A stretch of 64,000 bases of DNA, from contig JASWHV010000008.1 in assembly GCA_030760725.1 (NCBI GenBank), positions 33,576,720 to 33,640,719 on the forward strand, read 5' to 3'. Both the position numbers and the translations under genes were made by a program. Shown here piece by piece: positions 1-11,744 of this stretch. How positions within the stretch are numbered: the stretch's first letter is position 1; the number at the start of each line of letters is the position of its first letter. The notes under the pieces were generated by a model that worked only from the letters and a program-made list of their open reading frames with translations, was not told the origin of the DNA and searched no databases. This DNA is from Neostapfia colusana (Eukaryota > Streptophyta > Magnoliopsida > Poales > Poaceae).

Positions 1-93
1 CCCTTTTGATATTTTTCTCTGTTCCTACTTTTGTTAAAATGTTTCCTCTTCATAAAACATGAACATATGCTGACACCCGAGATGAGGGTGTCA
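1..93. other. Unassigned segment, possible end of another inserted LTR element
   Basis: The gypsy reading frame that starts near 94 cannot be followed to the left. The AT-rich stretch ends in a perfect 8-bp inverted repeat: TGACACCC at 71-78 and GGGTGTCA at 86-93, with a 7-base loop. LTR termini in this window often end in GGGTGTGACA-like sequence, so this may be the tail of an insertion whose body lies left of the window. Inference only. Confidence 0.3.
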
Positions 94-319
94 CACTACT
101 ACCGTTCAGCTGGAGGACATTGAAGAACTGTAACCGGATCTCACCTATCGGGAGGAACCGGTTCAAATTATTGATGAAAATGCCTGAACCACACACAACC
201 GCACATTGTGGTTCTACAAAGTTCTATGGAGTAATCACTCTGTACACGAAGCGACATGGGAGAGCGAAGGATTTCTTCGCGCTAACTACCCCGACTTTTT
301 CACGTCGCATATCCGGTAA
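94..319 (+). pseudogene. Chromodomain-like C-terminal end of TE-A0 integrase (broken)
   Basis: Read on the + strand, this is the last part of a Ty3/gypsy chromovirus polyprotein. Recognisable motifs are PDLTY, PVQIIDE, FYKVLW, and HEATWE followed by a phenylalanine-leucine segment. They match the same region of the other gypsy copies in the window, for example the minus-strand copy at 8728-9288. The natural stop is TAA at 317-319. Two earlier in-frame stops replace codons that are Gln (CAA to TAA) and probably Arg (CGA to TGA) in related copies, so the copy is dead. The start is cut at about 94, where the frame meets unrelated sequence. Polypurine tract and 3' LTR follow directly, as expected for the end of pol. 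Confidence 0.8.
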
Positions 320-370
320 TTTTCCACCGTCCTCTCTCTCATTTTCACCTTATAATCTCGGGACGAGATT

Positions 371-388
371 CTTTTAAGGGGGGAGGAA
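371..388 (+). other. Polypurine tract of TE-A0
   Basis: CTTTTAAGGGGGGAGGAA lies directly before the TG that opens the LTR at 389. It is the expected primer site for plus-strand DNA synthesis and is almost identical to the tracts of TE-A1 and TE-A2 on the other strand. Confidence 0.85.
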
Positions 389-3300
389 TGTAAGGGCCTC
401 AGTTTTTGACACATGTTTAAAGTGTTCATCACCATACACAGACACCTCATTTGAGGAAAATTGATGAACACATTTGAAGAGCAAGTAACCACCATCAACA
501 TACTCATTAGAGAACAAACTCACTATTGCAAAAGTGGTATTTCCCACATGTAATACATAGGGGCTGGGCATATGAAAAACTCCTACACATTGCTAGGAAT
601 GTCCATGCCAAGTTTCACCCAAATTCAAAACCTTTTTGAGGTCATTTTGGGTATAGCTAGAAAGAGGACAGTTTGAACTCAAATGCAAATTCAAACTGTT
701 TTGATCCCATAAATTCAAAAGTGGGAGGCATATTCTTACTCAGCGCATTATTGTGAGCCCACACACCAATTTTCACTCCATTTGGAGTTGATATTGACTT
801 ACGTTAAGTGGGGAAAATTCGAGCAGCGACCGACTGTGCCACCGAGAAGCAACCGGCGCCACCAGCTCCTTCCCCCTTCGTGCGCTGGTGCCCAGGGCGG
901 TCTGCTCGCGCCCCCACGCGACCGTCACCGCCTCAGCCGAGTGAAGACCCGATGCCTTCTTATCCTCGCGGGCGACACCGGGCGACGCCATTCTTCCTTT
1001 CCCCGAGCTTGCGGTCGATCGGGAAAACACAGCAAACAATCGCAACCTCGCCTCCCCGAGTTGCTAGGCAACACGCTGAGCTCAAGCACCACCCTCCCAA
1101 CACCTGAACCACCGGGTTTCGGCCCCTGTTCCCGTGATCAACGACGACCGCCGCAACTTAGCTGAAGGACGGCGATCGGTCTCACGTGGGCAGCACACCA
1201 CAGCCACTTTCACAGCCGAGCAAGGGCAGAAAAAGGAGCGCACGGACTGCATGCTGCTTCCACCTGGAGCTCAAGCCACGCCGTGCACTCCTGCCGCCGA
1301 ATTCCGAGAGTTTGCTCCGGCGACCTCAGCCCGAGCTTCTGGTACAGTTCTTTAAAATTCTCCTTCTCTGTCCCTCCTTGAGTCATCAAATTTTGCACAC
1401 ATATGCTGGATTAGCCGGCAATCAAATCTCCTTTAGCATCCATCGCATGAGAACGCCTCAGAGCGGCGGGATTTAAGCTCTATTCGGAGTGTCCGCCGCG
1501 GAACCATTCGGTCGCACGGTGAAACCGTATTTACGGTGACTTCCGAGCTACTCTGAGGTCATGTCAAGCTTCCTAGAGCTGCGCTGGTGATGTAGAGCCC
1601 ATCGGCGCAAGTGATGGCGGGCTAGAGACCTCGGACAACGGTGCCGAACCACAGCAGTAGCCGCCGCACGTCGCGGAGCTGGTTCCGGCCACCGACATCA
1701 CAAACAGAGCCCACCAACGTGTTCCTCAATGCCCTAAACCCTCTGGCGGCGAGTCTCTGGCTGGGCGGCGGCCGGGAACGCCGGTCCGGCGAGCTCCGGG
1801 TCTGCTCCGGCGAGGGTAGGCGGCGCGGGCACGAGGGCGCATCGGGAGGAAGACGAAGCCGGCTGGCCCACTCGTCAGCGACTTAAAAATTCAAATCGGG
1901 ATCGGGTGCGGCTGCGATCTGTTGTGCTGGCACGCCGGAACCCCGCAGACCATGGTGTGCCGATGCATCAGTGCGCAACACGTGTCCCAGTGGCCCACCC
2001 ACGAGTTTAAACTTTTCCCCGATTTTCAGATTTCATTCAAACTTCAAATCCTCATAACTTGAGCTAGAAAGCTCCAAATCGAGTGAACCAGATATTGTTG
2101 GATTCAGCTCTCTGAGCACTTTCCAGCAAATCAAGTTTCACTTCATGAAAATCTTTAATTCTCCAGAATTAATTCCTCAAAGTTTAAATTGTTTGGAATT
2201 TTAACTGGAGAATCCCTTGGAGAAAAATTCTGAAATTTTGCTGGGATGCTCACCAAAATATCCCTGAACTACCATAAAAATTTCAGGTCCATTTGAGCTA
2301 TTTGATCCACCTAATGGTGTGATTAGTGAAACTGTTCCAGAGAAAATAGAAAATGTTTAGAAACATTTTCAGAATTTTCCCTGAAATTGTTTAGCTCATA
2401 TCTTTAGCTAGAAACCTTCAAATGATGTGAGACCAACTCCATTAGATCCCTCTGAAAATCTAGTTTTCAGAAAGTCATGGCTTGCTCCATGAAAGTCCCT
2501 AGAACACCCTAAGAGCTCCAATTAAGGTCAAGAACATAATTATTTGTGGAGAGCTCAAATGAGCTTTGCTGCAACTAAAACTTGACCAAGTCTCTGTCTA
2601 GGTGGTAACCAAGCCACAATGAAAATTTCAAAGTCGTTGAATCTGTCTAGTAAGACTTAGAAGGTTCACAAGTTTAAAACTCAATTCAATTGCATTTAAT
2701 TAATACATGTACTTCTTATATCATGCAGTCGCTAAGGTCAAGGAGGAACCCGAAGTCCTAGACTTCATTACTCCGGAGGAGCAGCTAGCCTACGACCAAG
2801 AGCAGCAAGGCAAGCTCCGGTTTGCATTAACCTTTTTACAAATTTTTATTATTTTGAGCACTTACTTGAGTACCATTATTCCTTGCATTAGAGTCTTGTT
2901 TGAAAACCCAATTGCATAGCCAAGAAAACCATGGGTTGGGTTTAGGATTGCAAGGCCCCGTTAGCTACTGCAAAGATAAGTTAGGGTAGGATTCGGTACA
3001 AGTCGAGTAGTTGGAACTACTCGCGAGCATAGGATAGAGGCACTCGACTCGGGTAGAAATAGCACATGATACACATAGCAAGCAAAATGAGACCGAGCGG
3101 AGAGTAAGGGCAGCAGGACTTTGGGGCCTGTGTGCTGTAGCTCCGCTTATGTCGATTGAGGACCGAGCCGTGTGCGGGCCTGTTGAACAAGCTAGAACAG
3201 TACCGAAGACCTACCGGCTATATGGGAACCGGGAAACCGATGTAACTCGGGTAGCTGGGTGTTGAGGCATAGCTGGTCGTTCAGAGGGTAGGTTGAGAGC

Positions 3301-4217
3301 TCGAGGTGTAAATCGGCTGGTGGCACTGAGATGCGCGTGCAGAGACCTCTTGCTCGGGACGATTGGACCGGTTCAACATTTGGCTAACGGGTGAAAGGTA
3401 GTTGTGTACGACGTCCGTGATGGTTGTTGTAGGCAACATCGAGTACAGGCGTACGTGACGGGTTGTTCGGGTAACCCTGCAGGTGTAAATCGAATATAAT
3501 CACCGTCCCTCGCGGTCAGTGAGTACAACTTGTTCACTATACCATGACGTAGAAAGAACAAGCTAGTTTCATGTTAAAATGTTGCTGATTGAAAGATGGA
3601 CTTGATTGCTAATGATTTGTTGTAGTTTAGCGCTAACTAAAGTTCTTTTCAACTTTGGGCAAAGTACATGAGAGAAATGTGTTTCTTGTTTGATTACGGC
3701 TCTCTCATGTGCCTTAGTGTAAGGTTCTCCACAACCTGCTGCTAAAACTTGAAAGTAAGGTCCACTAATTAGGCGAGTCCTTGCAAATGATTTTTACCTC
3801 AAGTACCTATCACCCCTCATGTAGAAGTTCCATGTTTAGGTGAGACGGGTCAGACTTGCTGAGCCTTCATGCTAACTGCTTGTGTTTGAAGCTTTTGCAG
3901 GGTTCTATGAGGAAGGGACCCCCGAAGAGGAGACGGAACCCCAGGAGGGGAACCCCGTCGAGTGGGAGTCGTGCACGCCACTGTGTTAGTGTGCGTGTGT
4001 GCTAGCAAGGACATGTTCACGGGCTGAACATGAACTTGATGCGTAGTCTACGCCCGTGAGTGTAGACTGGACCTATTTTGATGTAAAAATGTTCGTAAAC
4101 CTCTTTATGTAATAAACTTTGCTTCCGCTTTGTACCCTTGATGTGTGTTATCCGGTGCTGTGCAACGCAGCACCCCTCAGCGTGATCCTGGCTCGACAAG
4201 ACCGTGGGGTCGTGTCA
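389..4217 (+). repeat. 3' LTR of TE-A0 (3.8 kb)
   Basis: The LTR begins TGTAAGGGCC after the polypurine tract and ends GTGTCA. The next bases, CTACA at 4218-4222, are where the interrupted TE-A1 LTR resumes, so CTACA is the predicted target-site duplication; its left copy would lie outside the window. The LTR holds a GC-rich stretch (about 820-1880), an AT-rich middle, a short acidic reading frame near 2730-2815, and an AATAAA signal near 4110. The terminal 60 bases resemble the other family-A LTRs (a GTGCTGTGCAACGCAGCAC-like hairpin), but the body differs, so this is a separate subfamily. No host gene is visible inside. Confidence 0.8.
2728..2815 (+). other. Acidic short frame inside TE-A0 LTR, possible small exon
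   Basis: After an acceptor-like ATGCAG the sequence reads as a Glu/Asp/Gln-rich peptide (motifs EEPEVLDF, PEEQLAYD, EQQGK). Family-B LTRs have a comparable acidic stretch ending EQQEEGK at 44571-44642. The likeness suggests an old LTR-borne exon. Coding status is not shown. Confidence 0.3.
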
Positions 4218-4499
4218 CTACAACATTAGCCTAGCATCTACAACGAGGCAAAGCCTACACTAAACCTTCTACTCAGGAATGTAATAGTCATGCAAGTGGG
4301 TTTCAATAATCCTAGACATAATGCACAATATCAAGTCCAATAAACATGAGGTGAAGTAAAGCAAAATTTAAAACGGTAACGATATGCAAACCAGGGCTTG
4401 CCTTGCTCAACAGTTTTGTTAGAAGCTAGGAGTTAGTCTTCCTCCAGAGAATCTGCCAAACTCGTCACGAGATGGAGATCCCCGCTGTAGAGTCGAGTC
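4218..4499 (-). repeat. Fragment of TE-A1 3' LTR, left of TE-A2
   Basis: The sequence from CTACAACATTAGCC onward matches LTR-internal sequence found again at about 5822, 18783 and 35670. It ends at GAGTC (4495-4499), the left copy of the TE-A2 target-site duplication. The LTR resumes at 21625 with the second GAGTC followed by CTCGTTGAACG, which is contiguous in the intact LTR near 35945. Confidence 0.85.
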
Positions 4500-7400
4500 T
4501 GTGAAGCCCGGGAATCGCAGTGGGTGGTGCCGTGCGATGCGGCACCCAACAGCATGCACGAAAAGACGATAAGAACATAACGGAACGATTTTGTTACTCA
4601 AGATAATTTCTTTTACAACATAATGTACACACGCAGCGGAAATTAAAATTTGCTGGACAATCTACTCACTCTCGACCCTATCTATGCCGAAGAGAAGTTG
4701 TTCAGCCCGTGAACGCTTCCTACTAGCTTCACCAAAGAAAGGCAGCGGCTAGGTCTCCGATGAGTTGAATGAACCGTGAGGTTCGTCGTCTCACCGAACA
4801 ACCCTCTTCATAGCAAGCATCCTGCTACCTGCAAAAACAACTCAGAAGCAACCGTGAGCACTAAGGCTCAACAAGACTTACCCGTCAATCCTAAACATGC
4901 AACTCTACATGCAGGGGTAGTAAGACAGTAGGCATAGGAATTTGCAAAATGCAGCTTGACTAAACTTGATCCTTATATTCAGATTCTTTTAGCCTTCATT
5001 TTAGTGGTCCTCACACCTCACAACATCGGAAGTCCACAATCAAACAAGAAACGCTTATCCCGATGTTGCTAGCCGAAGGTGGAAATGAAATTTAGTTGGC
5101 TCTATATCGACTTCAGTCAAGGTTCCAATACATTGATTAATCCACAAACAGCAAGTTAAGAGACTTAGTTCCTCTTCTTACTAAGTCACGGCGCAGTGGG
5201 CAAGTATGCTCAATCCTCTTCCGCGAGCGACGGTGATTCGAATCAATAACAACCCGGAATACACGACACATACACCCACCTCAAAAGACTCTCTCAAGAG
5301 CTCTTTCTTACGTTGTATGCAGCAACCTTTCACATGACACCCCGACATAGAAAAACCTTTCGCGCCAAGCAGGATGGTCCTCTACGCGGACACGTCGAAG
5401 TTGCCCGCTAAAGGATTTACACCTCCCGCCTTCTCAACGCCATTCCCACGCGAAAGATGAGTTTCTATATCACGGTCCATCGAGTTACATCGATTTCATG
5501 GGTCCCATACCCCACTATATATCCGGTACAGCTCAATCTTGTCCAGCAGGGCCGCATACATACGGTCCTTAACCGACACAGACGGGGCTACAACCAACCT
5601 CCACATTTGCCATACCATCCCGGTCCAGGCCAAATGTGGTCTCAGGCATTGTCACACCCATCGCAGGTCAAGACCAACCTTGAGCGCTCCATCCTACAGG
5701 AACATCCCCGTCCCCATCTCATTTTAATGAGGGTGCTCATATCATTAACCTCTCGCAAATAACTCCATTACTCGAACTTTCTCGCGAGTAGCTTTTTACT
5801 ACTCGACTTCTACCGAGCTAGCTACAACATTAGCCTAGCATCTACAACGAGGAAAAGCTTACACTAAACCTTCTACTCAGGGATGTAATAGTCATGCAAG
5901 TGGGTTTCAATCATCCTAGACATAATGCACAATATCAAGTCTAATAAACATGAGGTGAAGTAAAGCAAAATTTAAAACGGTAACGATATGCAAACCGGGG
6001 CTTGCCTTGCTCAACGGTTTTGTTAGAAGCTAGGAGTTAGTATTCCTCTGGAGAATCCGCCAAGCTCGTCATGAGATGGAGATCCTTGCTGCGGAGTTGA
6101 GTCCTCGTCGAACGTCGACATCACGTGCTATTAAGATGATTTATGCACAAGTATTTAAAAGCAATTTAGAAAATGATTCAAAACTGTTGTACCAGTTAAC
6201 TCACACCTAAAAGGGGCAAACAAAAGCAAGGTTTCTGTTGTTGGATCTACAACCCTAGAGATGATGAAAGCTAGGGTGAAAAGGAGATACTAGTAATCAC
6301 CATGTGATTAAGTCTATTATATGAACACTTAAACCTAAAAGATGGTAGCTCAAGTTTCAGAGGTCCAAAAAGCTGAGAATTTACCCACAGCTTCTATGGA
6401 ATCTATTTAGGCAGTGTGCAAAAATTGAGCTCACGAAATGGCTTCATGTGAGCACAACAAATCCTTATGTTGTTTTCAATAATCTGCCATTAGCCCCTAG
6501 ATATTAAGCTTTCCTATGCTTCAAAGTATACTTTTTGTGAAGTACAAAATGTCCTGAATCCATAGAAATTGGTTTTACCATTTTTGGAGTTTCCTACATG
6601 GAGATATGGATTTTACAAAGAATGGGAAAAAGCTGAAAATGTCTCTGTTTATTTTCCCATTTTTTCAGAGACATAAGGAATGAACACATCATTTGTCCAA
6701 CCAAATGGGGTCCAATGCCTCTGAAATTTTTACTGAAGTTCAAGGATTTTTGGAAGAATGTCCTGTCCAAATTTGGAATTTTCCAATAAACAGAACTCCT
6801 GTAAAAATTCATAGAAGATTTTCCTTAAATGAATTAATGAGCCCAATCCAGGGATTTTCATAAAACTTGGGCTGCACCCCTGGATAGTACTCTTTGAGAG
6901 GAATCCAACAAAATTTGTTTCACAATTTTTGGACATTCCTACACAAAGTTATGGCTCTCCAAAGTTTGAACTAAAGTGGGAAAATCTGGAAAATGTTTAA
7001 ATGCCGACAGTGGGTCCCACCTGTCATCCCTAACCTCCAGACTCGCGCCAAACAGGGCAGTGGCGGCTCCCTCCGGTGAGGTCGCCAGAAAACCAGTTCC
7101 CAGCCACCTCCAGACCCCCTGCTGGCCGCCCCCCCATATTTCCCCACGCTGAACACGTTGGTGAGGTCGCCGGCGGCTGAAACTCGCCGGAAAACAGGGC
7201 GCACCGGCCACAGCAAACCCTAGGGCTCCGGCGAGGTCTTGCACGGTGAATTCTCTACCAAATGGTCGGTTCTTGAGCTCTGCAGCACCAGAGGATCATG
7301 TAGAAGACCGGCATGAGGTCTAAACCAGCTGGAGAGGGCTCTAAACCTATCGGCACCGTGCGCCCGATAGGGTCCAGCGGCATACCCTCTAAAAGAGCTC

Positions 7401-8665
7401 GGATTGCTCACTCTACAGTCAATTTCTTGGTCTAAAATCGATGGAGGAGATGTGCTAGGCAGGTAACATCCTGTGTGTGAAGTTTGAGACCCAACAAACA
7501 CGATTTGAGGACGAATTTTACAATTCCTTACCTCAAGGTCCGTTTCTGCCGCCCGGGAGGAAAACTTGAAATTCTCCCTCTGTGGTCAATGGCTAGGGCT
7601 GAGCTTTGGAGGTGAGAAACTAGACTTGTTGGTGCACATATGGGGTAGCTTGCTTGGGCTTGATCCCTTCTGGTTTGGGCTGTCCATGGCGTCCAGTTCC
7701 GGTCCTCCGACGTTCAACACGGGAGCAGCAGAAACTTTTCTGTTTCTAAGCGCCGGTGAGCTCGGGATGGCGGAGGGAAGGTGCTAGACGTCTAGAGCAC
7801 TCATTGGCGATGATCGTTGCTGTGGAGACCTCAATCATACAGCGCTTGGGTGGCTGTGTGGGATCGAGAGAAGCAGAGGGCGCTGTTCTGCTTGGGAGAT
7901 AAACAAACGGGAGAAGACCAACGAGGGAGTGAAAAGCAACTTGCTTTGTTGCACCAGCTGAGTGAAGATCAGGCTGAGCTCGTGAATATAAGCAGGAGCT
8001 GGCGCTGGAGCACGTCGGTCGACGCCGGCTGAGGGAGGTGGCGCACGTACAACAGTCGAGGGAGTCGGTTGCAATTTTGTGAGACTGACCGGTGGGGTCC
8101 ACAGTCACAATTCTCCCTCTTATCCCCAATTCGATTTAAAATAGCAAATGAGCTCCAATTGTCATCAAACTTGGAGGATAGGTCAAAGGAATTATGAGAA
8201 ACTTAAATCTGGAATCAGATTTTGAAATTGAGTTTGTTTGGTTCAAATTCAAATTTAAGTTTGAATTTGAACGTGCCCTCATTTAATCCTCGGAATCAAT
8301 AGTATATGAAACCTAAAATTCTCCAAATTTAAAACTTAGGCTCTTGAATACATGAGAAATGCATCTATGCTCTCACATATAGGCCTTTGGACAATCTGAA
8401 TAGGAATCCTTTCAAAAGAATTGAAATTGCATTCAAATTCCCTCCACTCTACTCATAGAGAAGGTGCACATGAGTTAGAGTTTTTGGGAGTCTAATTCTT
8501 TCCCCTAGGTTAACATGTGTTGAGCATGGGCTAGATAAAATTTTTAACTCCCTCACATGTCCATATTTATGTTCATCATTTCATGTGACACAACGATAGT
8601 CTTTTATCGCCTTAACTTTATTTCATAGGTTGACATCAAACTTTACAAAAGTTAGGGCTGTTACA
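4500..8665 (-). repeat. 3' LTR of TE-A2, complete (4.17 kb)
   Basis: It runs from TGTGAAGCCCGGG to GGGCTGTTACA on the + strand, that is TGTAACAGCC to GGGCTTCACA on its own strand. It matches 34346-38517 along its whole length. A GC-rich block near 6990-7250 and another near 7550-8100 recur in all copies. Open frames on both strands inside it recur only because the copies are similar. The polypurine tract abuts its start at 8666. Confidence 0.88.
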
Positions 8666-8683
8666 TTCCTCCCCCCTTAAAAG
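8666..8683 (-). other. Polypurine tract of TE-A2
   Basis: On the minus strand this reads CTTTTAAGGGGGGAGGAA and stands directly before the 3' LTR. Confidence 0.85.
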
Positions 8684-8727
8684 AATCTCGTCCCGAGATT
8701 ACAAAAAGAAAGAAGAAGGGAGAATGA

Positions 8728-9288
8728 CTACTGGACATATGGTACAAACAAATCGGAAAAATTTAAACGGAGAAATTTCTCGGTTTCCCACGTGGCTTCA
8801 TCAACGGTGTGGTTGCTCCACAAGACTTTGTAAAATCGCAATGTCCGATTTCTTGTGGCGTGAGTCTTCTCGTCAATAATCTGTATCGGATACTCAGAAT
8901 AAGTGAGATCCGGTTGAAGATTCTTAATGTTCTCCATATGAACTGTGGTTGGGTACTTAAGACATTTCCGCAGCTGAGAGACGTGGAAAACATTGTGAAT
9001 ACCCGAAAGTGACGCCGGTAGCTCTAGACGAAAGGCCACAGGTCCGCATATCTCAGTGACAGCCAACGGCCCGATGAATCGCGGAGCAAGCTTTCCCTTC
9101 ACTCCAAACCGATGAACCCCTTTCATCGGAGAGACACGAAGATACACATGGTCCCCAATGTCGAAGTGAAGAGGTCGACGTCGTTTGTCTGCATAACTCT
9201 TCTGCCGAGATTGAGCAGCCTTTAAATTGGCTTGAATCACTCGCACTCGTTCCTCGGCTTCATTCACCAGATCAATCCCGTAGACCAC
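8728..9288 (-). pseudogene. TE-A2 integrase C-terminal part with chromodomain-like end
   Basis: This 186-codon open segment begins inside the integrase. It contains the GDHVYLRVSPMKG motif of the gypsy integrase C-terminal domain, then the GPVAFRLELP and VFHVSQLRKC stretches, and a chromodomain-like end (PIQIIDEK, RTLRFYKVLW, DEATWE). Chromodomains of this kind are known to steer integration to heterochromatin in chromoviruses. The segment is cut off from the integrase core upstream by a TAA near 9307 that replaces a Trp codon still present in TE-A1. It is a remnant of the polyprotein, not a gene with its own start. Confidence 0.85.
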
Positions 9289-9306
9289 TCTCTCGACGGA
9301 CTCACA

Positions 9307-10026
9307 TTAATTCAGTGGTGTGCGGCACTTCCGGCCATAAAGAGCTTCGTACGGGGCCATCTTGATGCTGGATTGATGACCGTTATTATATGAGAATTCT
9401 GCTAACGGTAGATGGTCATCCCAATTCTTCCCATGACTGATGACACATGCCCGTAACATATCCTCCAGAATCTGATTTACCCTCTCCGTTTGACCATCAG
9501 TTTGAGGATGATACACTGAACTCCGAATTAACTTGGTTCCCAAGGAAGCATGCAGTTTCTCCAAAAATCTGGATACGAATAACGCACCTCGATCAGAAAC
9601 GATGGTGCGGGGAACCCCGTGTAAACACATGATTCTCGAGATGAACAGCTCCGCATACTTCTTTGCCACATATTTGGTATGGACTGGAATAAAATGTGCT
9701 GTCTTGGTCAAACGATCGACGATTACCCAAATAGAATCATGCTTGTTGCTGGTCTTGGGTAAACAGACGATGAAGTTCATACTTATGTCTTCCCACTTCC
9801 ATGCTGGAACCTTCAGCGGTTGAAGTGGTCCAGCTTTCCTTATATGGTCGGCTTTAACCCGCCGACACGTATCACACTCGGATACGTACTTCGCAATCTC
9901 TCTTTTCATCCGTGTCCACCAGAACTTAGATTTCAAGTCCTGGTACATCTTATTGCTTCCTGGATGAATGGATAAATGCGCTTCATCCAGTATCTTCCTC
10001 CGCAATTTCATGTTTCGGGGTACCAC
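9307..10026 (-). pseudogene. TE-A2 integrase zinc finger and catalytic core
   Basis: The segment has the zinc-binding region (IHPGSNKMY ... CDTC) followed by the catalytic core with WVIVDRLTKTAHF, SDRGALF and HPQTDGQTERVN. The second Asp (in SDRG) and the Glu of the DDE triad are present. The first Asp, in the motif DFIVGLP of TE-A1 and TE-A3, is Asn here (SMNFIVCLP), which should abolish catalysis. Nine bases are missing in the zinc-finger region compared with TE-A1 (between HLS and IHPG). The segment ends at the stop near 9307 and is a dead fragment of pol. Confidence 0.88.
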
Positions 10027-10499
10027 TATGCTGTTGTTAAACCATAGAGTACCCTCTTCATCTTTCGGAACATCTTCAACTCACCTCTGTCCACTCTCCT
10101 CCGGATGTGAGACATACCCCTGTCTCTCTTCTGAGCCTCTACAATCTCATCTCGGATTGTAGGAATAAGAGCGAGGTTGAACAGCGATCCATAGGGAACT
10201 AAGTGCAGGCTTGGTTCTCTTTCTGCATCTGCAGCCATGGCTAAATGGTGAACGTGGGCTTTTCGACTGAGTGCGTCGGCAACCACATTCGCTTTGCCCG
10301 GATGGTAATGAATTTCATGTTCATAGTCCTTGATAAATTCGAGCCATCTTCGCTGCCTCATATTCAGTTCTTTCTGTGTGAAGATGTACTTCAAGCTTTT
10401 GTGGCCAGTGTAGAGATGTACTAGATTGCCTAGTAGATAATGTCTCCACATTTTTAATGCAAGGATCACTTCAGCTAGATTGCCTAGTAGATAATGCAA
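10026..10499 (-). pseudogene. TE-A2 RNase H remnant, N-terminal half deleted
   Basis: It holds the C-terminal part of gypsy RNase H and the connection to integrase: HKSLKYIFTQKELN, RQRRWLEFIKDYE, IHYHPGKANVVADALSRK. The N-terminal part with the first catalytic Asp (YCDAS in the other copies) is missing. At the break a second copy of the local sequence ATTGCCTAGTAGATAATG (about 10478-10496; first copy about 10424-10441) fills the gap. Downstream it runs into the integrase zinc-finger region with a frame change near 10026-10060. Confidence 0.85.
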
Positions 10500-11029
10500 A
10501 CATCAAACGGCTTCGTGGTGTCCGGCTCGGTCAAAACTGAAGCTGTAGTGAGATGCTTCACTAAAGTTTGAAAAGCTTGTTCGCATGAATTGCTCCAATC
10601 ATACTTGGTGCTTTTCTTCAACAGCTCCGTCATAGGTTTAGCGACTTTGGAGAAGTTTGGAATGAATCTCTTGTAATAACCCGCTAAACCTAGGAAACTC
10701 CTTACTTCATGAACAGATGTTGGAGATTTCCAATTCAGCACTTGCTCGATTTTACTTGGGTCTACAGCGATGCCTTCCGCTGAAATGATATGCCCAAGAA
10801 ACGGCACTTTGCTGATCCAAAACTCACATTTACTAAACTTTGCATATAGCTTGTGATCCCTCAAGCGTTGGAGTACAATACGCAAATGTTCAGCATGTTC
10901 TTCTTCTGACTTTGAATAGACCAAAATGTCGTCGATGAAAACCACGACGAACTTGTCTAACTCCGGCATGAACACAGAGTTCATGAGATACATAAAATGA
11001 GCCAGAGCATTGGTCAACCCAAAAGACAT
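10484..11029 (-). pseudogene. TE-A2 reverse transcriptase palm and thumb
   Basis: The open segment begins at the SFGLTNA motif and contains the catalytic FIDDILVYS (gypsy form of the YxDD box), then the KCEFW, FLGHIIS, EGIAVDP and VRSFLGLAGYYKRFI motifs. These are the later RT blocks of Ty3/gypsy pol. It ends at the RNase H deletion. Upstream, 11030-11257 still shows RT sequence (KMDLRSGYHQI-like, read from the minus strand) but with several small deletions and stops. Confidence 0.88.
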
Positions 11030-11257
11030 GACAAGATATTCATAAATACCATATCTTGTCTAGAACGCCGTCTTAGGTACGTCTTCTGCCCGGATTTTTA
11101 TCTGGTGATACCCAGACAGAAGATCCATCTTGGAGAATACCTTAGCACCCACTAGTTAATCAAATAAAATATCAATGCGCGGTATACTTATTCTTGATAG
11201 TGACAGCATTCAGTGGACGATAATCTACGCATAGTCTCAAAGTCTCGTCCTTCTTCT

Positions 11258-11743
11258 TCACGAAGAGTGCGGAACAACCCCAAGGTGATGAACTTGGGCG
11301 TATAAAACCTTTGTCCATGAGGTCATTAGCTGCTCCTTCAATTCTGATAGCTCCTTCGGTGCCATTTTGTATGGTCGCCGAGAAATAGGTGTTGTTCCCG
11401 GTGCTAGTTCAATCTTGAACTCTACATCACGTTCGGGTGGCATGCCTGGCAAGTCTTCAGGGAACACATCTGGATATTCACATACCACTGGAATATCTTC
11501 AAGTTTAGGAGCTTCAATCTGATGCACCACTGTAACTCGTTGTGATGGATCCACAAGATTCAATATGTTGCAACCATGTATTGGGGAAGTCAGTTGGACA
11601 ATCCGAGTGCTGATGTCAAAGATGGCTCCATAATGTGTCAACCATGACATCCCCAAGATAATATCAATCTTTTGGCCTTTGAGTATGATAAGGCTCGCTG
11701 GATAGATGTTTCCACCCAAACATAAAGGTGCCCGAGAGACCAT
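11258..11743 (-). pseudogene. TE-A2 protease end and RT fingers
   Basis: It starts in the second half of the aspartic protease (DIILGMSWLTHYGA) and continues through the linker with PDVFPEDLPGMPPERDVEF, a hallmark of gypsy pol just before RT, to the RRPYKMAPKEL stretch at the start of RT. A frame change near 11320 breaks RT. Confidence 0.85.
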
Positions 11744-11744
11744 C

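Noticed and set aside
2707..2919. Stand-alone 70-residue protein gene
   Set aside because: Only the acidic part resembles other LTRs; the rest is AT-rich read-through of a likely intron.
6939..7244. 101-codon frame in four family-A LTRs (also 19933, 22463, 36783)
   Set aside because: It sits in a GC-rich LTR block with two overlapping open frames of equal quality and no family likeness; shared ancestry of the LTRs explains its recurrence.
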